DNA of 64,000 nucleotides from an uncultured Paracoccaceae bacterium (GTDB lineage: Bacteria; Pseudomonadota; Alphaproteobacteria; Rhodobacterales; Rhodobacteraceae). Positions 43,891 to 54,258 of this stretch are shown in pieces; the stretch's first letter is position 1; each line of letters begins with the position of its first letter. Under the pieces are notes generated by a model. It had not been told where the DNA came from. It saw nothing but the letters and a program-made list of their open reading frames with translations, and did no database searches. The stretch covers positions 434,001 to 498,000 of the forward strand of contig CANMPL010000003.1 in NCBI GenBank assembly GCA_947499715.1, written 5' to 3'. The position numbers and the translations under genes are program-made.

Positions 43891-45098
43891 AGAAAGCTCT
43901 TTCCCTGTCCTGAAAACGGCACATCCAAATGTGCCGCAACCGATGCACCAACATCACAAAATGCGATCTGCCCCAATGGTTTGGCACCGATCCCATGCAC
44001 CAGAACAGGAACCCGTTCGCGGGTGTGATCGGTGCCACCCCAGCTGGGGTCATTGCCATGGTCGGCTGTGATTATCAACAGATCATCAGCCGCCAGTTTT
44101 GGCAGGATCTTGGCCAGTTCTGCGTCAAACCATTCCAAGTGTCGCGCGTAACCTGCAACATCACGGCGGTGGCCATACTCGCTGTCGAACTCAACGAAAT
44201 TCGCGAAGGTGAATGATCCCGGCAAAGCCTCCTCAACCAGATCATGCAGGTGTCCCATCAGGGCCTCATCACGCCCCTTGCGGACCTCATCAATACCGCG
44301 CATCGAAAAGATGTCCCCGATCTTGCCCACGGCGTAGACGCGCCGCCCGGCGGCCTGCACGTCGTCGCAAATCGTCTTGTCCGGCGGCGCAATCGCAAAG
44401 TCCTTGCGGTTTGATGTCCGTGTGAACCCGGCCTCCGGCGAGCCGATAAAGGGGCGCGCAATCACCCGGCCCACCTTCATTGCATGAACTGTCGGGGCAA
44501 TCTCGGCACATAAAGACAACAGACGGTCCAAGCCAAATGTCTCTTCGTGGGCAGCGATCTGCACCACGGAATCAACAGAGGTGTAGACGATGGGCCAGCC
44601 GGTTTGCATGTGCCGCGCGCCCTCTTCGTCCAACACCCGCGTGCCAGAGGCATAGCGGTTGCCAAGCAGGCCCCCTGTTCCGGCGGCCTGACAGATCTTG
44701 GTCACCAGATCATCAGGAAATGCAGGGTTTTCATCTGGAAATGTATGCCAATCCCACGGCACCGGGACGCCAGCGAGCTCCCAATGGCCCGATGGCGTAT
44801 CCTTGCCCATCGACACTTCGGTCGCAGCACCCCAAGCGCCCGTCGGGCGGGCGTATAGCCCCGGCGCGCTATCGTTTGACGCCAGCGTAATCGCCTTGCC
44901 TAAGCCCAGTGCATCCAGCGTCGGCACCGCAAGCGGACCGCTGCGCCCGATATCAGCATGACCATCGGCACAAATCTGCGCGATATGCGCCGCTGTATTG
45001 GCGCCCGTGTCAGGCTTTAGCCCGTTGTAGAAACGGTCTGCATCTGGCGCACCGCCAATCCCGACACTGTCCATGACGACCAAAAACGCACGTCCCAT
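43887..45098 (-). CDS. deoB: Phosphopentomutase
   Basis: Alkaline-phosphatase-fold mutase of 403 residues that interconverts (deoxy)ribose 1-phosphate and 5-phosphate. Family landmarks are LVVMDSVGIGGAPDA at the N-terminus (metal Asp), the phospho-acceptor Thr in MGKDTPSGHWE, and LIITADHGNDPSWGGTDHTRE with DVGASVAAHL near the end. It takes the sugar phosphate released by DeoA. Its ATG overlaps the deoA stop as TGATG. The aldolase gene deoC, which would complete the pathway, is not in this window. Confidence 0.96.
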   Translation of the reverse strand: MGRAFLVVMDSVGIGGAPDADRFYNGLKPDTGANTAAHIAQICADGHADIGRSGPLAVPTLDALGLGKAITLASNDSAPGLYARPTGAWGAATEVSMGKDTPSGHWELAGVPVPWDWHTFPDENPAFPDDLVTKICQAAGTGGLLGNRYASGTRVLDEEGARHMQTGWPIVYTSVDSVVQIAAHEETFGLDRLLSLCAEIAPTVHAMKVGRVIARPFIGSPEAGFTRTSNRKDFAIAPPDKTICDDVQAAGRRVYAVGKIGDIFSMRGIDEVRKGRDEALMGHLHDLVEEALPGSFTFANFVEFDSEYGHRRDVAGYARHLEWFDAELAKILPKLAADDLLIITADHGNDPSWGGTDHTRERVPVLVHGIGAKPLGQIAFCDVGASVAAHLDVPFSGQGKSFL

Positions 45099-46399
45099 CA
45101 GCTTATCCTTTCCCGGATCAAATCAGGCACCTCAGGCACGTCGCCGATCTGCACTGCGGCAAGGACCGCGTGCGCCGCTGCCTCTGCGCTGTCTTCATCC
45201 GCGGCATGAATGACGCCAAGCGGTTGCCCCCGCGTGATTTTCTGCCCCAGCGTGACCACATCCGTCAGCCCGACCGCCGGGTCAATCTGGTCGGTTTCCA
45301 CCCGCCTGCCGCCGCCAAGGCCGACAACAGCAAGGCCAAGCGCCTCTCCGTCGATGGCCGCAATATATCCGGTTTCGCGCGCGGGCACCTCGCCCACAAC
45401 GGGGGCTTTGGGCAAATGTGTTTGCCAATCTTCGGCCATATCGGGTGGGCCGCCAAGGGCCGCGACCATGCCTGCGAACTTTTCCATCGCGGCCCCGGAG
45501 GACAGCGCCTTTTCAAGCTTGCGTTGGGCGACTTCGGCTTTCATTCCGGTTTGGACAAGCAGAGTGCTTCCCAATGCAATCGACAGCTCTGTCAAGCGCG
45601 GCGCTGCCTCTGTCTGACCCGACAACACTTCCATGCAGGTGCCCACTTCGACGGCGTTGCCAAGGCTTGGGGCAAGCGGCTGATCCATATCCGTGATCAG
45701 CGCCGCTGTCTTGCACCCGGCCCCGTTGGCCGCATCCACCAGCGCCCGCGCAAGTGCGCGCGCCTCGTCCTCGGTCTTCATAAAGGCACCGCTGCCAACT
45801 TTGACATCCATGACCAGCGCCTCTAGTCCCGCTGCCAATTTCTTGGACAGGATAGAGGCTGTGATCAGCTCTATGCTTTCAACCGTGGCGGTGACGTCAC
45901 GCACCGCATAGAGGCGCTTATCAGCAGGCGCGATATTGCCCGTGGCGCTGACAATGGCGCAGCCGACATCGCCCACAATCTGGCGCAGCTTCGCCTCGCT
46001 GACGCTCGTTGACAGACCGGGGATCGCCTCAAGTTTATCAAGCGTGCCGCCGGTATGCCCCAGCCCACGCCCCGAAATCATCGGAACGGCAACATCGCAG
46101 GCGGCCAGCATCGGCGCCAGCACCAGCGATACACAATCGCCCACGCCCCCGGTTGAATGCTTGTCAATCACAGGACGGTCCAGATCCCAACGCAGCACAT
46201 CCCCGCTGTCGCGCATCGCCTCTGTCAGCGCCGTGCGGCCTGTGGCGGTTAATCCGTTCAGACAGACCGCCATCGCAAAGGCCCCCGCCTGCGCGTCGCT
46301 GACAGCGCCATCTGCCAACCCTTTGGCAAACCAAGTCAATTCCGCCTGATCTGGTGTCTGTTGCCTGCGCACCTTGGCTATGATCGCGCGGGCATCCAT
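45098..46399 (-). CDS. deoA: Thymidine phosphorylase
   Basis: Pyrimidine-nucleoside phosphorylase of 433 residues that cleaves thymidine (or uridine/deoxyuridine) to base and (deoxy)ribose 1-phosphate. The phosphate-binding motif VIDKHSTGGVGDCVSL and the GRGLGHTGGTLDKLEAI loop are characteristic, with KVGSGAFMKT further on. The ATG at 46399 overlaps the cdd stop as TGATG; a TTG one codon upstream is less likely. With Cdd it degrades cytidine-derived nucleosides, passing the sugar to DeoB and the base to Upp. Confidence 0.95.
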   Translation of the reverse strand: MDARAIIAKVRRQQTPDQAELTWFAKGLADGAVSDAQAGAFAMAVCLNGLTATGRTALTEAMRDSGDVLRWDLDRPVIDKHSTGGVGDCVSLVLAPMLAACDVAVPMISGRGLGHTGGTLDKLEAIPGLSTSVSEAKLRQIVGDVGCAIVSATGNIAPADKRLYAVRDVTATVESIELITASILSKKLAAGLEALVMDVKVGSGAFMKTEDEARALARALVDAANGAGCKTAALITDMDQPLAPSLGNAVEVGTCMEVLSGQTEAAPRLTELSIALGSTLLVQTGMKAEVAQRKLEKALSSGAAMEKFAGMVAALGGPPDMAEDWQTHLPKAPVVGEVPARETGYIAAIDGEALGLAVVGLGGGRRVETDQIDPAVGLTDVVTLGQKITRGQPLGVIHAADEDSAEAAAHAVLAAVQIGDVPEVPDLIRERIS

Positions 46400-46794
46400 C
46401 AACTGCTCCGCGACATGTATTCTTGATCAAACGCACCGGGCAAAAGCGCACCAACCGTGGTGGAAAGGGTCACCCCGTCAGTCGTGGCCAAGGTCACCGC
46501 AACATCGCCTTCCGCAAACTCTGCCAGCTTCTGCCGGCATCCGCCGCATGGGCTAACGGGCTGCGGACTGTCGGCAATGACCGCCACTTCGGCGATCCTT
46601 GTCTCACCGGCGGCGACCATTGCAGCGATTGCACCAGCTTCCGCACAGGTGCCTTCCGGGTAGGCCACATTTTCGACGTTGCAGCCGCGATAGACCGCGC
46701 CGGATTCCGTGCGGATGGCCGCCCCCACCTTGAAATTCGAATAGGGCGCATGGGCATTCAGACGCACAGCGCGCGCGTCATCAATCAGGGACAT
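46399..46794 (-). CDS. cdd: Cytidine deaminase
   Basis: Zinc enzyme of 131 residues that deaminates cytidine and deoxycytidine to uridine forms. The catalytic motif C/H-A-E is TCAEAGAI and the zinc cysteines are in SPCGGCRQKL, the tetrameric short-form type. NVENVAYPEGT binds the substrate. The ATG at 46794 is chosen for the GGAG seven bases upstream and the family N-terminus; the frame extends further to 46875 without similarity. It heads the five-gene salvage operon. The promoter is probably in the 125-base gap upstream. Confidence 0.95.
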   Translation of the reverse strand: MSLIDDARAVRLNAHAPYSNFKVGAAIRTESGAVYRGCNVENVAYPEGTCAEAGAIAAMVAAGETRIAEVAVIADSPQPVSPCGGCRQKLAEFAEGDVAVTLATTDGVTLSTTVGALLPGAFDQEYMSRSS

Positions 46795-46919
46795 TTGGCA
46801 GCTCCGGTTTTCTTGAAAATCCAGAGTGCGGGCAGAAAGTTCGGGATGCAAGGCCTGACGCGGGGAACAAAACACCGACTTTCGCGTTGATCCATATAAT
46901 CCGAGGGGTTTGGGACACT

Positions 46920-47186
46920 ATGCAATTACGATTAGTTCAACCGATCAATGATTTACGGTCCGACAATGCGGGGATGACAGACGATGTTGCTGGCATGTTG
47001 TCTGCGCTGTGTCAGGCAACCGGGAAATCATTTGATCCAAAATTGACACTTGGCGCCGCGCTAGCGCAGATCAATGACCTGCGCGACAAGCTGGACTTTC
47101 AATCGCTCACGCGCTCTGGCGTTGCGGCGAATTTGCCCGGTAAAGTCACCTCCAATAACGCGATGTCGTCTGACGGCGACCCGTAG
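46920..47186 (+). CDS. Small hypothetical protein, doubtful
   Basis: Possible protein of 88 residues. The first 60 residues look plausible (amphipathic helices: MTDDVAGMLSALCQATGKSFD; LGAALAQINDLRDKLDF), but the last 29 codons lie antisense to the end of the cupin gene at 47099-48187. A TATAAT at 46895-46900 and GAGGGG about 12 bases before the ATG offer weak expression signals. An alternative TTG start lies at 46887. It may be a real gene with a convergent 88-base overlap, a decayed remnant, or noise. Confidence 0.4.
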   Translation: MQLRLVQPINDLRSDNAGMTDDVAGMLSALCQATGKSFDPKLTLGAALAQINDLRDKLDFQSLTRSGVAANLPGKVTSNNAMSSDGDP

Positions 47187-48187
47187 CGCACCGGCATACC
47201 CGGCGGCACAACAAAGGCGTCACCGGGGTGCAGGTCATAAGGATCCCTGCCTTCACCTTCCAAGGTCATGGATCCTTCCATCACAAAGCAGAAATAGATG
47301 TCGGCGTCATGGCTGGCCCATACCGGGTCGCCAGCGCCGCGCCTGATGACTTTGACCCCTGCAACATTGCCCGTGTTATCGGCGATCGTCGTGTCACGCG
47401 CGTCATACCCCGTCATTTGATGAGGCCGCCACATACCGTCCTGGCCTCGGTTGTGCACAAACCGCTGCCCCGACCAAACACGATCAGGCCGGTGGAGCGG
47501 CGTTGGCAGCGTCATGTCATGGTCAATCTCGGTGATATGTTCGGCCGGGACGCCAATCTCAATCACCTCTATTCCTTCGGAGGCTTCCAGCACACGGTGG
47601 CGGATCTCGGGCGGTTGAATAAAGCAATCACCGGCATGTAGCCGGATCGGACCGCCCTGATCCTCATAAACCACGTCGACCCAGCCGCGATAGCAGTAGA
47701 TCAACTGAAACCCGACGCGATGGAAATGCACCATATCCGGCACAGGTCCGCCATCGGGAATGCGGATATGACTGGCAATGATCGACCCACCCAGCCTGTC
47801 AGGGATCAGGTCGCGGTAGTGCATCCCCGCACGCCCAATCACCCATGGGGCCTGATCGGCAAGGCGGCGAACAACAAAGCTGTGTTGCGTTTGCGGCAGT
47901 TCCAGCGACGGGTTCAGGGCGGTGATCTGCACGCGCGTCCCACCGGGGGACGTCAGCACCTCTGGCGCGCGATCATCGCTTGCAATCACGATCTGTCCGG
48001 GCGCGCTGTCGCCCCTTTCGAGCTGCACCCGCAGCCCATGACCGCTGAAAACAGCTGTCGCGGGATCGTCTGCCGGATAAATCATATCCATCCGCATCCC
48101 CAAGACGCGACCAAAGAATCCGATGTCGCCGGTCAGATCTTGCGTGGCCAGAACAACACGGGCCTGGGTTTCGGTGGTTTCGGTCAT
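47099..48187 (-). CDS. Double-cupin protein with N-terminal VOC-like domain
   Basis: Protein of 362 residues. Residues 1-110 resemble a glyoxalase/VOC half (TQDLTGDIGFFGRVLGMRMDMIYPAD), and two cupin barrels follow: one with DMVHFHRVGFQLIYCYRGWVDVVYEDQG and LHAGDCFIQPPEIRHRV, the other with DADIYFCFVMEGSMTLEGEG and LHPGDAFVVPPGMPVRYG. His and Glu ligands for a metal are present in the first cupin and fewer in the second. Such proteins may be dioxygenases or sugar-binding proteins; no substrate is evident. It is divergent from maeB. Confidence 0.82.
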   Translation of the reverse strand: MTETTETQARVVLATQDLTGDIGFFGRVLGMRMDMIYPADDPATAVFSGHGLRVQLERGDSAPGQIVIASDDRAPEVLTSPGGTRVQITALNPSLELPQTQHSFVVRRLADQAPWVIGRAGMHYRDLIPDRLGGSIIASHIRIPDGGPVPDMVHFHRVGFQLIYCYRGWVDVVYEDQGGPIRLHAGDCFIQPPEIRHRVLEASEGIEVIEIGVPAEHITEIDHDMTLPTPLHRPDRVWSGQRFVHNRGQDGMWRPHQMTGYDARDTTIADNTGNVAGVKVIRRGAGDPVWASHDADIYFCFVMEGSMTLEGEGRDPYDLHPGDAFVVPPGMPVRYGSPSDDIALLEVTLPGKFAATPERVSD

Positions 48188-48279
48188 TTTGACAGGGTGC
48201 GACCCCCTTGAAGGATTTGCAAGACAGGCATTTCAGTGTTTACTGGTGCGACATTCTTTCCCTCCCGGAAAGACACATA

Positions 48280-48293
48280 GTTTAACACTAAAC
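48280..48293. promoter_or_regulatory. Small dyad in cupin/maeB divergent region
   Basis: GTTTA-ACAC-TAAAC, 5-bp perfect arms, 20 bases before the maeB start and between divergent promoters. A possible operator; AT-rich dyads of this length also arise by chance. Confidence 0.3.
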
Positions 48294-48312
48294 AATCTGG
48301 CGGACTGTGATA

Positions 48313-50592
48313 ATGTCGAAAACCGAAAACGAAAGCCTCCGCAAAGCTGCCCTCGACTATCACCAGTTTCCAAAGCCCGGAAAACTCGAAATCCGCGCGA
48401 CCAAACCGCTGGCGAATGGCCGGGACTTGGCGCGGGCCTACTCCCCCGGTGTGGCCGAGGCTTGTATTGAGATCAAGGCAGACCCCGACACCGCACGCGA
48501 CTATACCGCACGCGGCAACCTTGTGGCTGTCGTCTCTAACGGTTCTGCCGTGCTGGGGCTGGGTAACATCGGCGGTCTGGCCTCTAAGCCGGTGATGGAA
48601 GGCAAGGCCGTTCTGTTCAAGAAATTCGCCAATATTGACTGCTTCGACATTGAGCTGGACGAACCCGACCCCCACAAGCTGGCTGACATCGTTTGCGCGC
48701 TAGAGCCCACCTTCGGGGCCATCAACCTTGAAGACATCAAGGCCCCCGACTGTTTTATCGTCGAGGATGCCTGCCGCGCCCGTATGAACATCCCAGTCTT
48801 TCATGACGACCAGCATGGCACGGCCATCGTCGTTGGCGCGGCCGCGACCAACGCGCTGCGCGTTGCAGGCAAAAAGTTCGAGGATATCAAGATCGTCAGC
48901 ACTGGGGGCGGTGCGGCAGGCATTGCCTGCCTTAACATGCTGCTGAAACTGGGCGTCAAGCGTGAAAACGTCTGGCTCTGCGATATCGAAGGCCTTGTCT
49001 ACAAGGGCCGCGAAACCGACATGACCCCGCAAAAGGCCGCCTATGCCCAAGGCGACAGTGCCGCAACGCTGGGCGACGTCATTGACGGCGCGGACCTGTT
49101 TCTTGGCCTTTCCGGCCCCGGGGTTCTCAAGCCGGAAATGGTCGCCAAGATGGCGGATACCCCTATCATCTTTGCGCTTGCCAATCCGAACCCCGAAATT
49201 GACCCCGCCGCCGCGCGCGCGGTGAACCCCAAGGCCATCATCGCCACCGGGCGCAGCGATTTCCCCAATCAAGTCAACAACGTGCTGTGTTTTCCGTTCA
49301 TCTTTCGCGGCGCACTCGACGTTGGTGCCACCGACATCAACGATGAGATGAAGATCGCCTGCGTCGAAGGTATCGCCGCCCTCGCCCGCGCCACCACCAG
49401 CGCCGAGGCCGCAGCCGCTTACAAAAGCGAGCAACTGACCTTTGGCCCCGACTACCTGATCCCCAAACCCTTTGACCCGCGCCTGATGGGCGTCGTTGCC
49501 AGCGCTGTCGCCGGGGCGGCCTGCAAGACCGGCGTGGCCAAGCGCCCAATTGAGGACATGGAGGCCTATAAGGCGAACCTTGACGGCTCTGTCTTCCGTT
49601 CCGCAATGCTGATGCGCCCCGTGTTCGAGGCCGCACGGACCGCCGAACGCAACATTGTCTTTGCCGAAGGCGAAGACGAACGCGTGCTGCGCGCCTCTCA
49701 GGCGATCATGGAAGAAACCACCGATCATCCGATCCTCATTGGTCGACCAGAGGTGATTGCGGCGCGTTGCGAACGTGCTGGTCTGACGATCCGCCCCGGG
49801 ATCGACTTCAAAATCGTAAACCCAGAAAACGACCCGCGTTATCGCGATTATTGGAACAGCTACCACGATCTGATGGCCCGAAACGGCGTCACACCTGATC
49901 TGGCCAAGGCCATCATGCGCACCAACACCACCGCCATCGGCGCTGTCATGGTGCATCGGGGCGAGGCTGACAGCCTGATCTGCGGCACCTTTGGCCAATA
50001 CCTGTGGCACCTCAACTACGTGCAGCAAATCTTAGGCCACGGCGGGCTACACCCCGTCGGCGCGCTGTCGATGATGATCCTCGAAGACGGCCCGATCTTC
50101 TTCGCGGATACCCAGGTTCACGCAGAACCTACGCCGGAACAGATCGCCGAAACAGTCATAGGTGCTGCACGCCACGTCCGCCGCTTTGGCCTTTCGCCCA
50201 ATATCGCCCTGTGTTCGCACAGCCAGTTTGGCAACCTCGATTGCGACACCGGTCGCCGGATGCGCGCCGCTATGGAAATCCTCGACAGCGCCCCGCGTGA
50301 TTTCGCCTACGAGGGCGAAATGCATATCGACAGCGCTCTTGATCCCGAATTGCGCGCCCGTGTCTTTCCTGCGGCCCACATGGAAGGCGCTGCCAACTGT
50401 CTTGTCTTCGCCAATACCGACGCCGCCTCTGGTGTCCGTAACATCATGAAGATGAAGGGTGGCGCGCTCGAAGTCGGCCCGATCCTGATGGGTATGGGCA
50501 ACAAGGCACATATCGTGACATCTTCGATCACGGCACGCGGCTTGCTGAATATGTCCGCCATCGCGGGCACGCCGGTCGCCCACTACAGCTAA
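48313..50592 (+). CDS. maeB: NADP-dependent malic enzyme (with PTA-like domain)
   Basis: Protein of 759 residues that decarboxylates malate to pyruvate with NADP reduction. The N-terminal malic domain (about 1-430) has [46 protein letters not shown] and the nucleotide site [17 protein letters not shown]. The C-terminal domain resembles phosphotransacetylase ([29 protein letters not shown]-like segment) and is regulatory in studied MaeB proteins, sensing acetyl-CoA. The ATG at 48313 is preferred over a GTG two codons earlier. It links C4 intermediates from fatty-acid and propionate use to pyruvate. Confidence 0.96.
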   Translation: MSKTENESLRKAALDYHQFPKPGKLEIRATKPLANGRDLARAYSPGVAEACIEIKADPDTARDYTARGNLVAVVSNGSAVLGLGNIGGLASKPVMEGKAVLFKKFANIDCFDIELDEPDPHKLADIVCALEPTFGAINLEDIKAPDCFIVEDACRARMNIPVFHDDQHGTAIVVGAAATNALRVAGKKFEDIKIVSTGGGAAGIACLNMLLKLGVKRENVWLCDIEGLVYKGRETDMTPQKAAYAQGDSAATLGDVIDGADLFLGLSGPGVLKPEMVAKMADTPIIFALANPNPEIDPAAARAVNPKAIIATGRSDFPNQVNNVLCFPFIFRGALDVGATDINDEMKIACVEGIAALARATTSAEAAAAYKSEQLTFGPDYLIPKPFDPRLMGVVASAVAGAACKTGVAKRPIEDMEAYKANLDGSVFRSAMLMRPVFEAARTAERNIVFAEGEDERVLRASQAIMEETTDHPILIGRPEVIAARCERAGLTIRPGIDFKIVNPENDPRYRDYWNSYHDLMARNGVTPDLAKAIMRTNTTAIGAVMVHRGEADSLICGTFGQYLWHLNYVQQILGHGGLHPVGALSMMILEDGPIFFADTQVHAEPTPEQIAETVIGAARHVRRFGLSPNIALCSHSQFGNLDCDTGRRMRAAMEILDSAPRDFAYEGEMHIDSALDPELRARVFPAAHMEGAANCLVFANTDAASGVRNIMKMKGGALEVGPILMGMGNKAHIVTSSITARGLLNMSAIAGTPVAHYS

Positions 50593-50599
50593 GCCTTCA

Positions 50600-50623
50600 G
50601 GGCTGTCAAAAAGTTGACAGCCC
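50600..50623 (+). terminator. Perfect stem-loop after maeB
   Basis: GGGCTGTCAA-AAAG-TTGACAGCCC, a perfect 10-bp stem with a four-base loop, eight bases after the maeB stop. No T-run follows, so it may act as a weak terminator or as a 3' stabilising hairpin before prpE. Confidence 0.55.
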
Positions 50624-50707
50624 AGGACTACATACGACTCAAACCACCTTGTTCCCACCAGACCTTGGGCCTATCCCTTGTGCAAACGGTCTTGGGGGGA
50701 GGACACC

Positions 50708-52600
50708 ATGGGATACGCTGACGTCTATGAGGCCTGGAAGAACGATCCAGAGGGCTATTGGCTGGATCAGGCGCAAGCCATTGACTGGGTCACGCCACCG
50801 ACCAAGGCACTTGATGACAGCAAGGCCCCGCTTTACCGCTGGTTCACCGATGCCACCGTCAACACCTGCTACAACGCCGTTGACCGCCATGTGGAAAACG
50901 GACGCGGCGATCAGGCGGCGATCATCTATGACAGCCCCATCACCGACACCAAATCCACCATCACCTACGCCGAACTGCAAACGCGCGTTGCCTCTCTTGC
51001 CGGGGCGCTGGCCGCCAAAGGTGTGACCAAAGGCGACCGCGTCATCATCTACATGCCGATGGTCCCCGAAGCGTTAGAGGCGATGCTCGCCTGCGCCCGC
51101 CTTGGTGCGATCCACTCTGTGGTTTTCGGTGGATTCGCCGCCAATGAGCTGGCCGTGCGGATCGACGATGCTACCCCCAAGGCCATCATCGCCGGGTCCT
51201 GCGGGATCGAACCGGGCCGCGTTGTGGCCTACAAACCCCTGCTCGACGGCGCGATCGACCTTGCCACGCACAAGCCCGACTTCTGCGTGATTTTCCAGCG
51301 CGAACAAGCGCTTGCAGACCTTACGCCGGACCGCGATGTTGACTGGCACGCCTTCCAAGAAGGTGTCACCCCTGCCGATTGCGTCCCCGTTGCGGGCGAC
51401 CATCCCGCCTATATCCTCTATACCTCCGGCACCACCGGCGCGCCCAAGGGCGTCGTCCGCCCCACCGCCGGGCATCTGGTCGCACTCAATTGGACGATGA
51501 AGAATATCTATCAGGTCGACCCCGGTGATGTTTTCTGGGCCGCCTCTGATGTCGGATGGGTCGTCGGTCACAGCTACATCTGCTACGCGCCGCTGATCCA
51601 CGGCAACACCACCGTTGTGTTTGAAGGCAAGCCCATCGGCACCCCGGACGCCGGCACCTTCTGGCGCGTGATCGCGGAACACAATGTGCGCAGCTTCTTC
51701 ACCGCCCCCACCGCCTTCCGCGCCATCAAGCGCGAGGATCCCAAGGGCGAAGAGATCAAGAAATACGATATTTCTGGCCTGCGCGCGCTGTATCTGGCCG
51801 GTGAGCGCGCCGACCCCGACACGATCAAATGGGCGCAGGACATTATGGGCGTGCCCGTCTATGACCACTGGTGGCAGACTGAGACCGGCTACACCATCGC
51901 GGGAAATCCCGCGGGGATAGAGGCGCTGCCGGTCAAAATCGGCTCCCCGACTGTGGCGATGCCCGGCTATGACGTGCAAATCCTCGATGACGCGGGCCAC
52001 CCCGTGAAACCCGGAGAGCTTGGCGCGATTGCCATCAAACTCCCCCTGCCCCCCGGCACCCTGCCGACCCTTTGGAACGCCGAAGATCGGTTCAAGAAAA
52101 GCTACCTCAACACCTTCCCCGGCTACTACGAAACCGGCGACGCAGGCATGATCGACGAAGACGGCTACCTTTACATCATGGCCCGCACCGATGACGTGAT
52201 TAACGTGGCGGGCCATAGACTTAGCACCGGCGCGATGGAAGAAGTCCTCGCCAACCACCCCGACGTGGCCGAATGCGCCGTCATCGGTGTGACGGATCAG
52301 CTAAAGGGGCAGTTGCCGCTTGGCTTTGTCTGCACCAACAAAGGCACAGACAAATCCGACGCCGATATCATGGCTGAATGCGTCAAGATGATGCGCGACA
52401 CCATTGGCCCCGTCGCCGCCTTCAAACTGATCGCCGTGGTCGACCGCCTGCCCAAGACCCGCTCTGGCAAAATTCTGCGCGGCACCATGGTCAAAATCGC
52501 CGACGGTGAGGATTTCAAAATGCCCGCCACAATCGACGACCCGGCGATCCTGGACGAAATCAAAACAGCGCTACAGCCTTTGGGTTATGCGGGCGGGTAG
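50708..52600 (+). CDS. prpE: Propionyl-CoA synthetase
   Basis: AMP-forming ligase of 630 residues of the acetyl/propionyl-CoA synthetase type, using ATP and CoA. Motifs are AYILYTSGTTGAPKGVVRPTAG, DHWWQTETGYTI, YYETGDAGMIDEDGYLYIMARTDDVINVAGHRLST and the catalytic lysine in PKTRSGKILRGTM. The N-terminus (YADVYEAWKNDPEGYWLDQAQAIDW) and the VGWVVGHSYICYAPL segment are those of PrpE rather than Acs. GGGAGG lies five bases before the ATG at 50708. It would feed propionate into the methylmalonyl-CoA route, of which the epimerase is encoded at 60.9 kb. Confidence 0.9.
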   Translation: MGYADVYEAWKNDPEGYWLDQAQAIDWVTPPTKALDDSKAPLYRWFTDATVNTCYNAVDRHVENGRGDQAAIIYDSPITDTKSTITYAELQTRVASLAGALAAKGVTKGDRVIIYMPMVPEALEAMLACARLGAIHSVVFGGFAANELAVRIDDATPKAIIAGSCGIEPGRVVAYKPLLDGAIDLATHKPDFCVIFQREQALADLTPDRDVDWHAFQEGVTPADCVPVAGDHPAYILYTSGTTGAPKGVVRPTAGHLVALNWTMKNIYQVDPGDVFWAASDVGWVVGHSYICYAPLIHGNTTVVFEGKPIGTPDAGTFWRVIAEHNVRSFFTAPTAFRAIKREDPKGEEIKKYDISGLRALYLAGERADPDTIKWAQDIMGVPVYDHWWQTETGYTIAGNPAGIEALPVKIGSPTVAMPGYDVQILDDAGHPVKPGELGAIAIKLPLPPGTLPTLWNAEDRFKKSYLNTFPGYYETGDAGMIDEDGYLYIMARTDDVINVAGHRLSTGAMEEVLANHPDVAECAVIGVTDQLKGQLPLGFVCTNKGTDKSDADIMAECVKMMRDTIGPVAAFKLIAVVDRLPKTRSGKILRGTMVKIADGEDFKMPATIDDPAILDEIKTALQPLGYAGG

Positions 52601-52851
52601 GCATAAGTGACGCCGACTTGAATCCAATGCACGGGCTATTGGCCATGCTGCTCATTTACGGTTCCCCAAGGAAGGGAGCCGCGAGGCGAGTTTGGTCATA
52701 GCTGCCCGCGATTGAGATCACGCTTTTCCTATTCGCCTGATCTTCAAAACGCGGAAATGACCACTTTTACGAAGTTTTCTCGTTGCAGACGATCTGTTAC
52801 CGCTTGGCTCCCCCATTCCCAATGCGCCCGCCCCGCGTTATAGCGCAGGAC

Positions 52852-54252
52852 ATGACCCAGAACCCCCCATCGCTCCGCCCAGATCTCGCGCCTGCCGCCA
52901 AAATCACCGATGCCCCGCGCCCCGGCCAGCCGACAATCGGCATGGTCAGCCTTGGCTGCCCCAAGGCGCTGGTCGATAGTGAGCGCATCCTGACGCGCCT
53001 GCGCGCCGAAGGTTATGCCATCAGCCCCGATTACGCAGGTGCCGAGGCGGTCATCGTCAACACCTGCGGGTTTCTGGACAGCGCCAAGGCCGAAAGCCTT
53101 GATGCCATTGGCGAGGCTTTGCAGGAAAACGGCAAAGTCATCGTCACGGGATGTCTGGGAGCAGAGCCTGATTACATCCGCGAACATCACCCGCAGATCC
53201 TCGCCGTAACGGGCCCGCACCAATACGAACAGGTCTTGGACGCGGTGCACGAGGCTGTCCCGCCCAGCCCCGACCCCTTTGTCGATCTGTTGCCTGCGAG
53301 CGGGGTCAGCCTCACGCCGCGCCACTACAGCTATCTGAAGATCTCTGAAGGCTGCAATCACAAGTGCAAGTTCTGCATCATCCCCGACATGCGCGGGAAA
53401 CTCAGCTCTCGCCCCGCCCATGCGGTGCTGCGCGAGGCGGAAAAGCTGGTGGATGCGGGCGTGAAGGAACTGCTGGTGATCAGCCAGGACACCTCTGCCT
53501 ACGGCCTTGATCGCAAGTATGACCTGAACCCGTGGAAAGACGGCGAGGTGCGCAGCCACATCACCGATCTCGCCCGCGAGCTGGGCACATTGGGCGCCTG
53601 GGTGCGGCTGCACTACGTCTACCCCTACCCCCATGTGCGCGATCTGATCCCGCTGATGGCCGACCCGGCCTCGGGCGTGTTGCCCTACCTCGATATCCCG
53701 TTCCAGCACGCCCATCCCGACGTGCTGCGCCGTATGGCACGGCCTGCCGCCGCCGCGCGGACACTGGATGAGATCGCCGCATGGCGCGCGACCTGCCCCG
53801 ACCTGACCCTGCGTTCGACGTTTATCGTGGGCTATCCCGGAGAGACCGAGGCCGAATTCCAGCACCTGCTGGATTGGCTGGACGAGGCGCAACTGGACCG
53901 CGTGGGTTGCTTTCAATACGAAAACGTCGCCGGTGCCCGTTCCGCCGCCCTGCCCGACCACGTGGCTGATGAGGTCAAACAAGACCGCTGGGATCGTTTC
54001 ATGGCCAAGTCACAAGCGATATCCGAGGCGAAACTGGCCGCGAAAGTCGGGTCCGTGGTCGAGGTCATCGTGGACGACATCGACGAAGACGGCATCGCCA
54101 CCTGCCGGACATGGGCAGACGCGCCCGAGATCGACGGGAATCTGTTTATTGACGAAGGTGCCGAGGGGCTATCGGTCGGTGATGTTGTGAAAGTGGAAGT
54201 CGAGGAAGCGGGGGAGTATGATTTGTGGGGAAATCAAATCAGAGTGAGATAG
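52852..54252 (+). CDS. rimO: Ribosomal protein S12 methylthiotransferase
   Basis: Radical-SAM enzyme of 466 residues that adds a methylthio group to an aspartate of S12. The N-terminal UPF0004 domain binds one [4Fe-4S] cluster with Cys36, Cys72 and Cys101 ([27 protein letters not shown]). The radical-SAM motif C168-x3-C172-x2-C175 is [13 protein letters not shown] domain closes the protein. The ATG at 52852 is chosen over an in-frame ATG at 52783. The 251 bases between prpE and this start hold no gene, repeat or terminator that I can see. An AT-rich orphan gene follows immediately. Confidence 0.96.
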   Translation: MTQNPPSLRPDLAPAAKITDAPRPGQPTIGMVSLGCPKALVDSERILTRLRAEGYAISPDYAGAEAVIVNTCGFLDSAKAESLDAIGEALQENGKVIVTGCLGAEPDYIREHHPQILAVTGPHQYEQVLDAVHEAVPPSPDPFVDLLPASGVSLTPRHYSYLKISEGCNHKCKFCIIPDMRGKLSSRPAHAVLREAEKLVDAGVKELLVISQDTSAYGLDRKYDLNPWKDGEVRSHITDLARELGTLGAWVRLHYVYPYPHVRDLIPLMADPASGVLPYLDIPFQHAHPDVLRRMARPAAAARTLDEIAAWRATCPDLTLRSTFIVGYPGETEAEFQHLLDWLDEAQLDRVGCFQYENVAGARSAALPDHVADEVKQDRWDRFMAKSQAISEAKLAAKVGSVVEVIVDDIDEDGIATCRTWADAPEIDGNLFIDEGAEGLSVGDVVKVEVEEAGEYDLWGNQIRVR

Positions 54253-54258
54253 AACGAG

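Noticed and set aside
48700-50028. Antisense frame of 442 codons over maeB
   Set aside because: Same reason; maeB is complete and its motifs leave no doubt.
51074-52258. Antisense frame of 394 codons over prpE
   Set aside because: No recognisable domain and full overlap with a confident gene.
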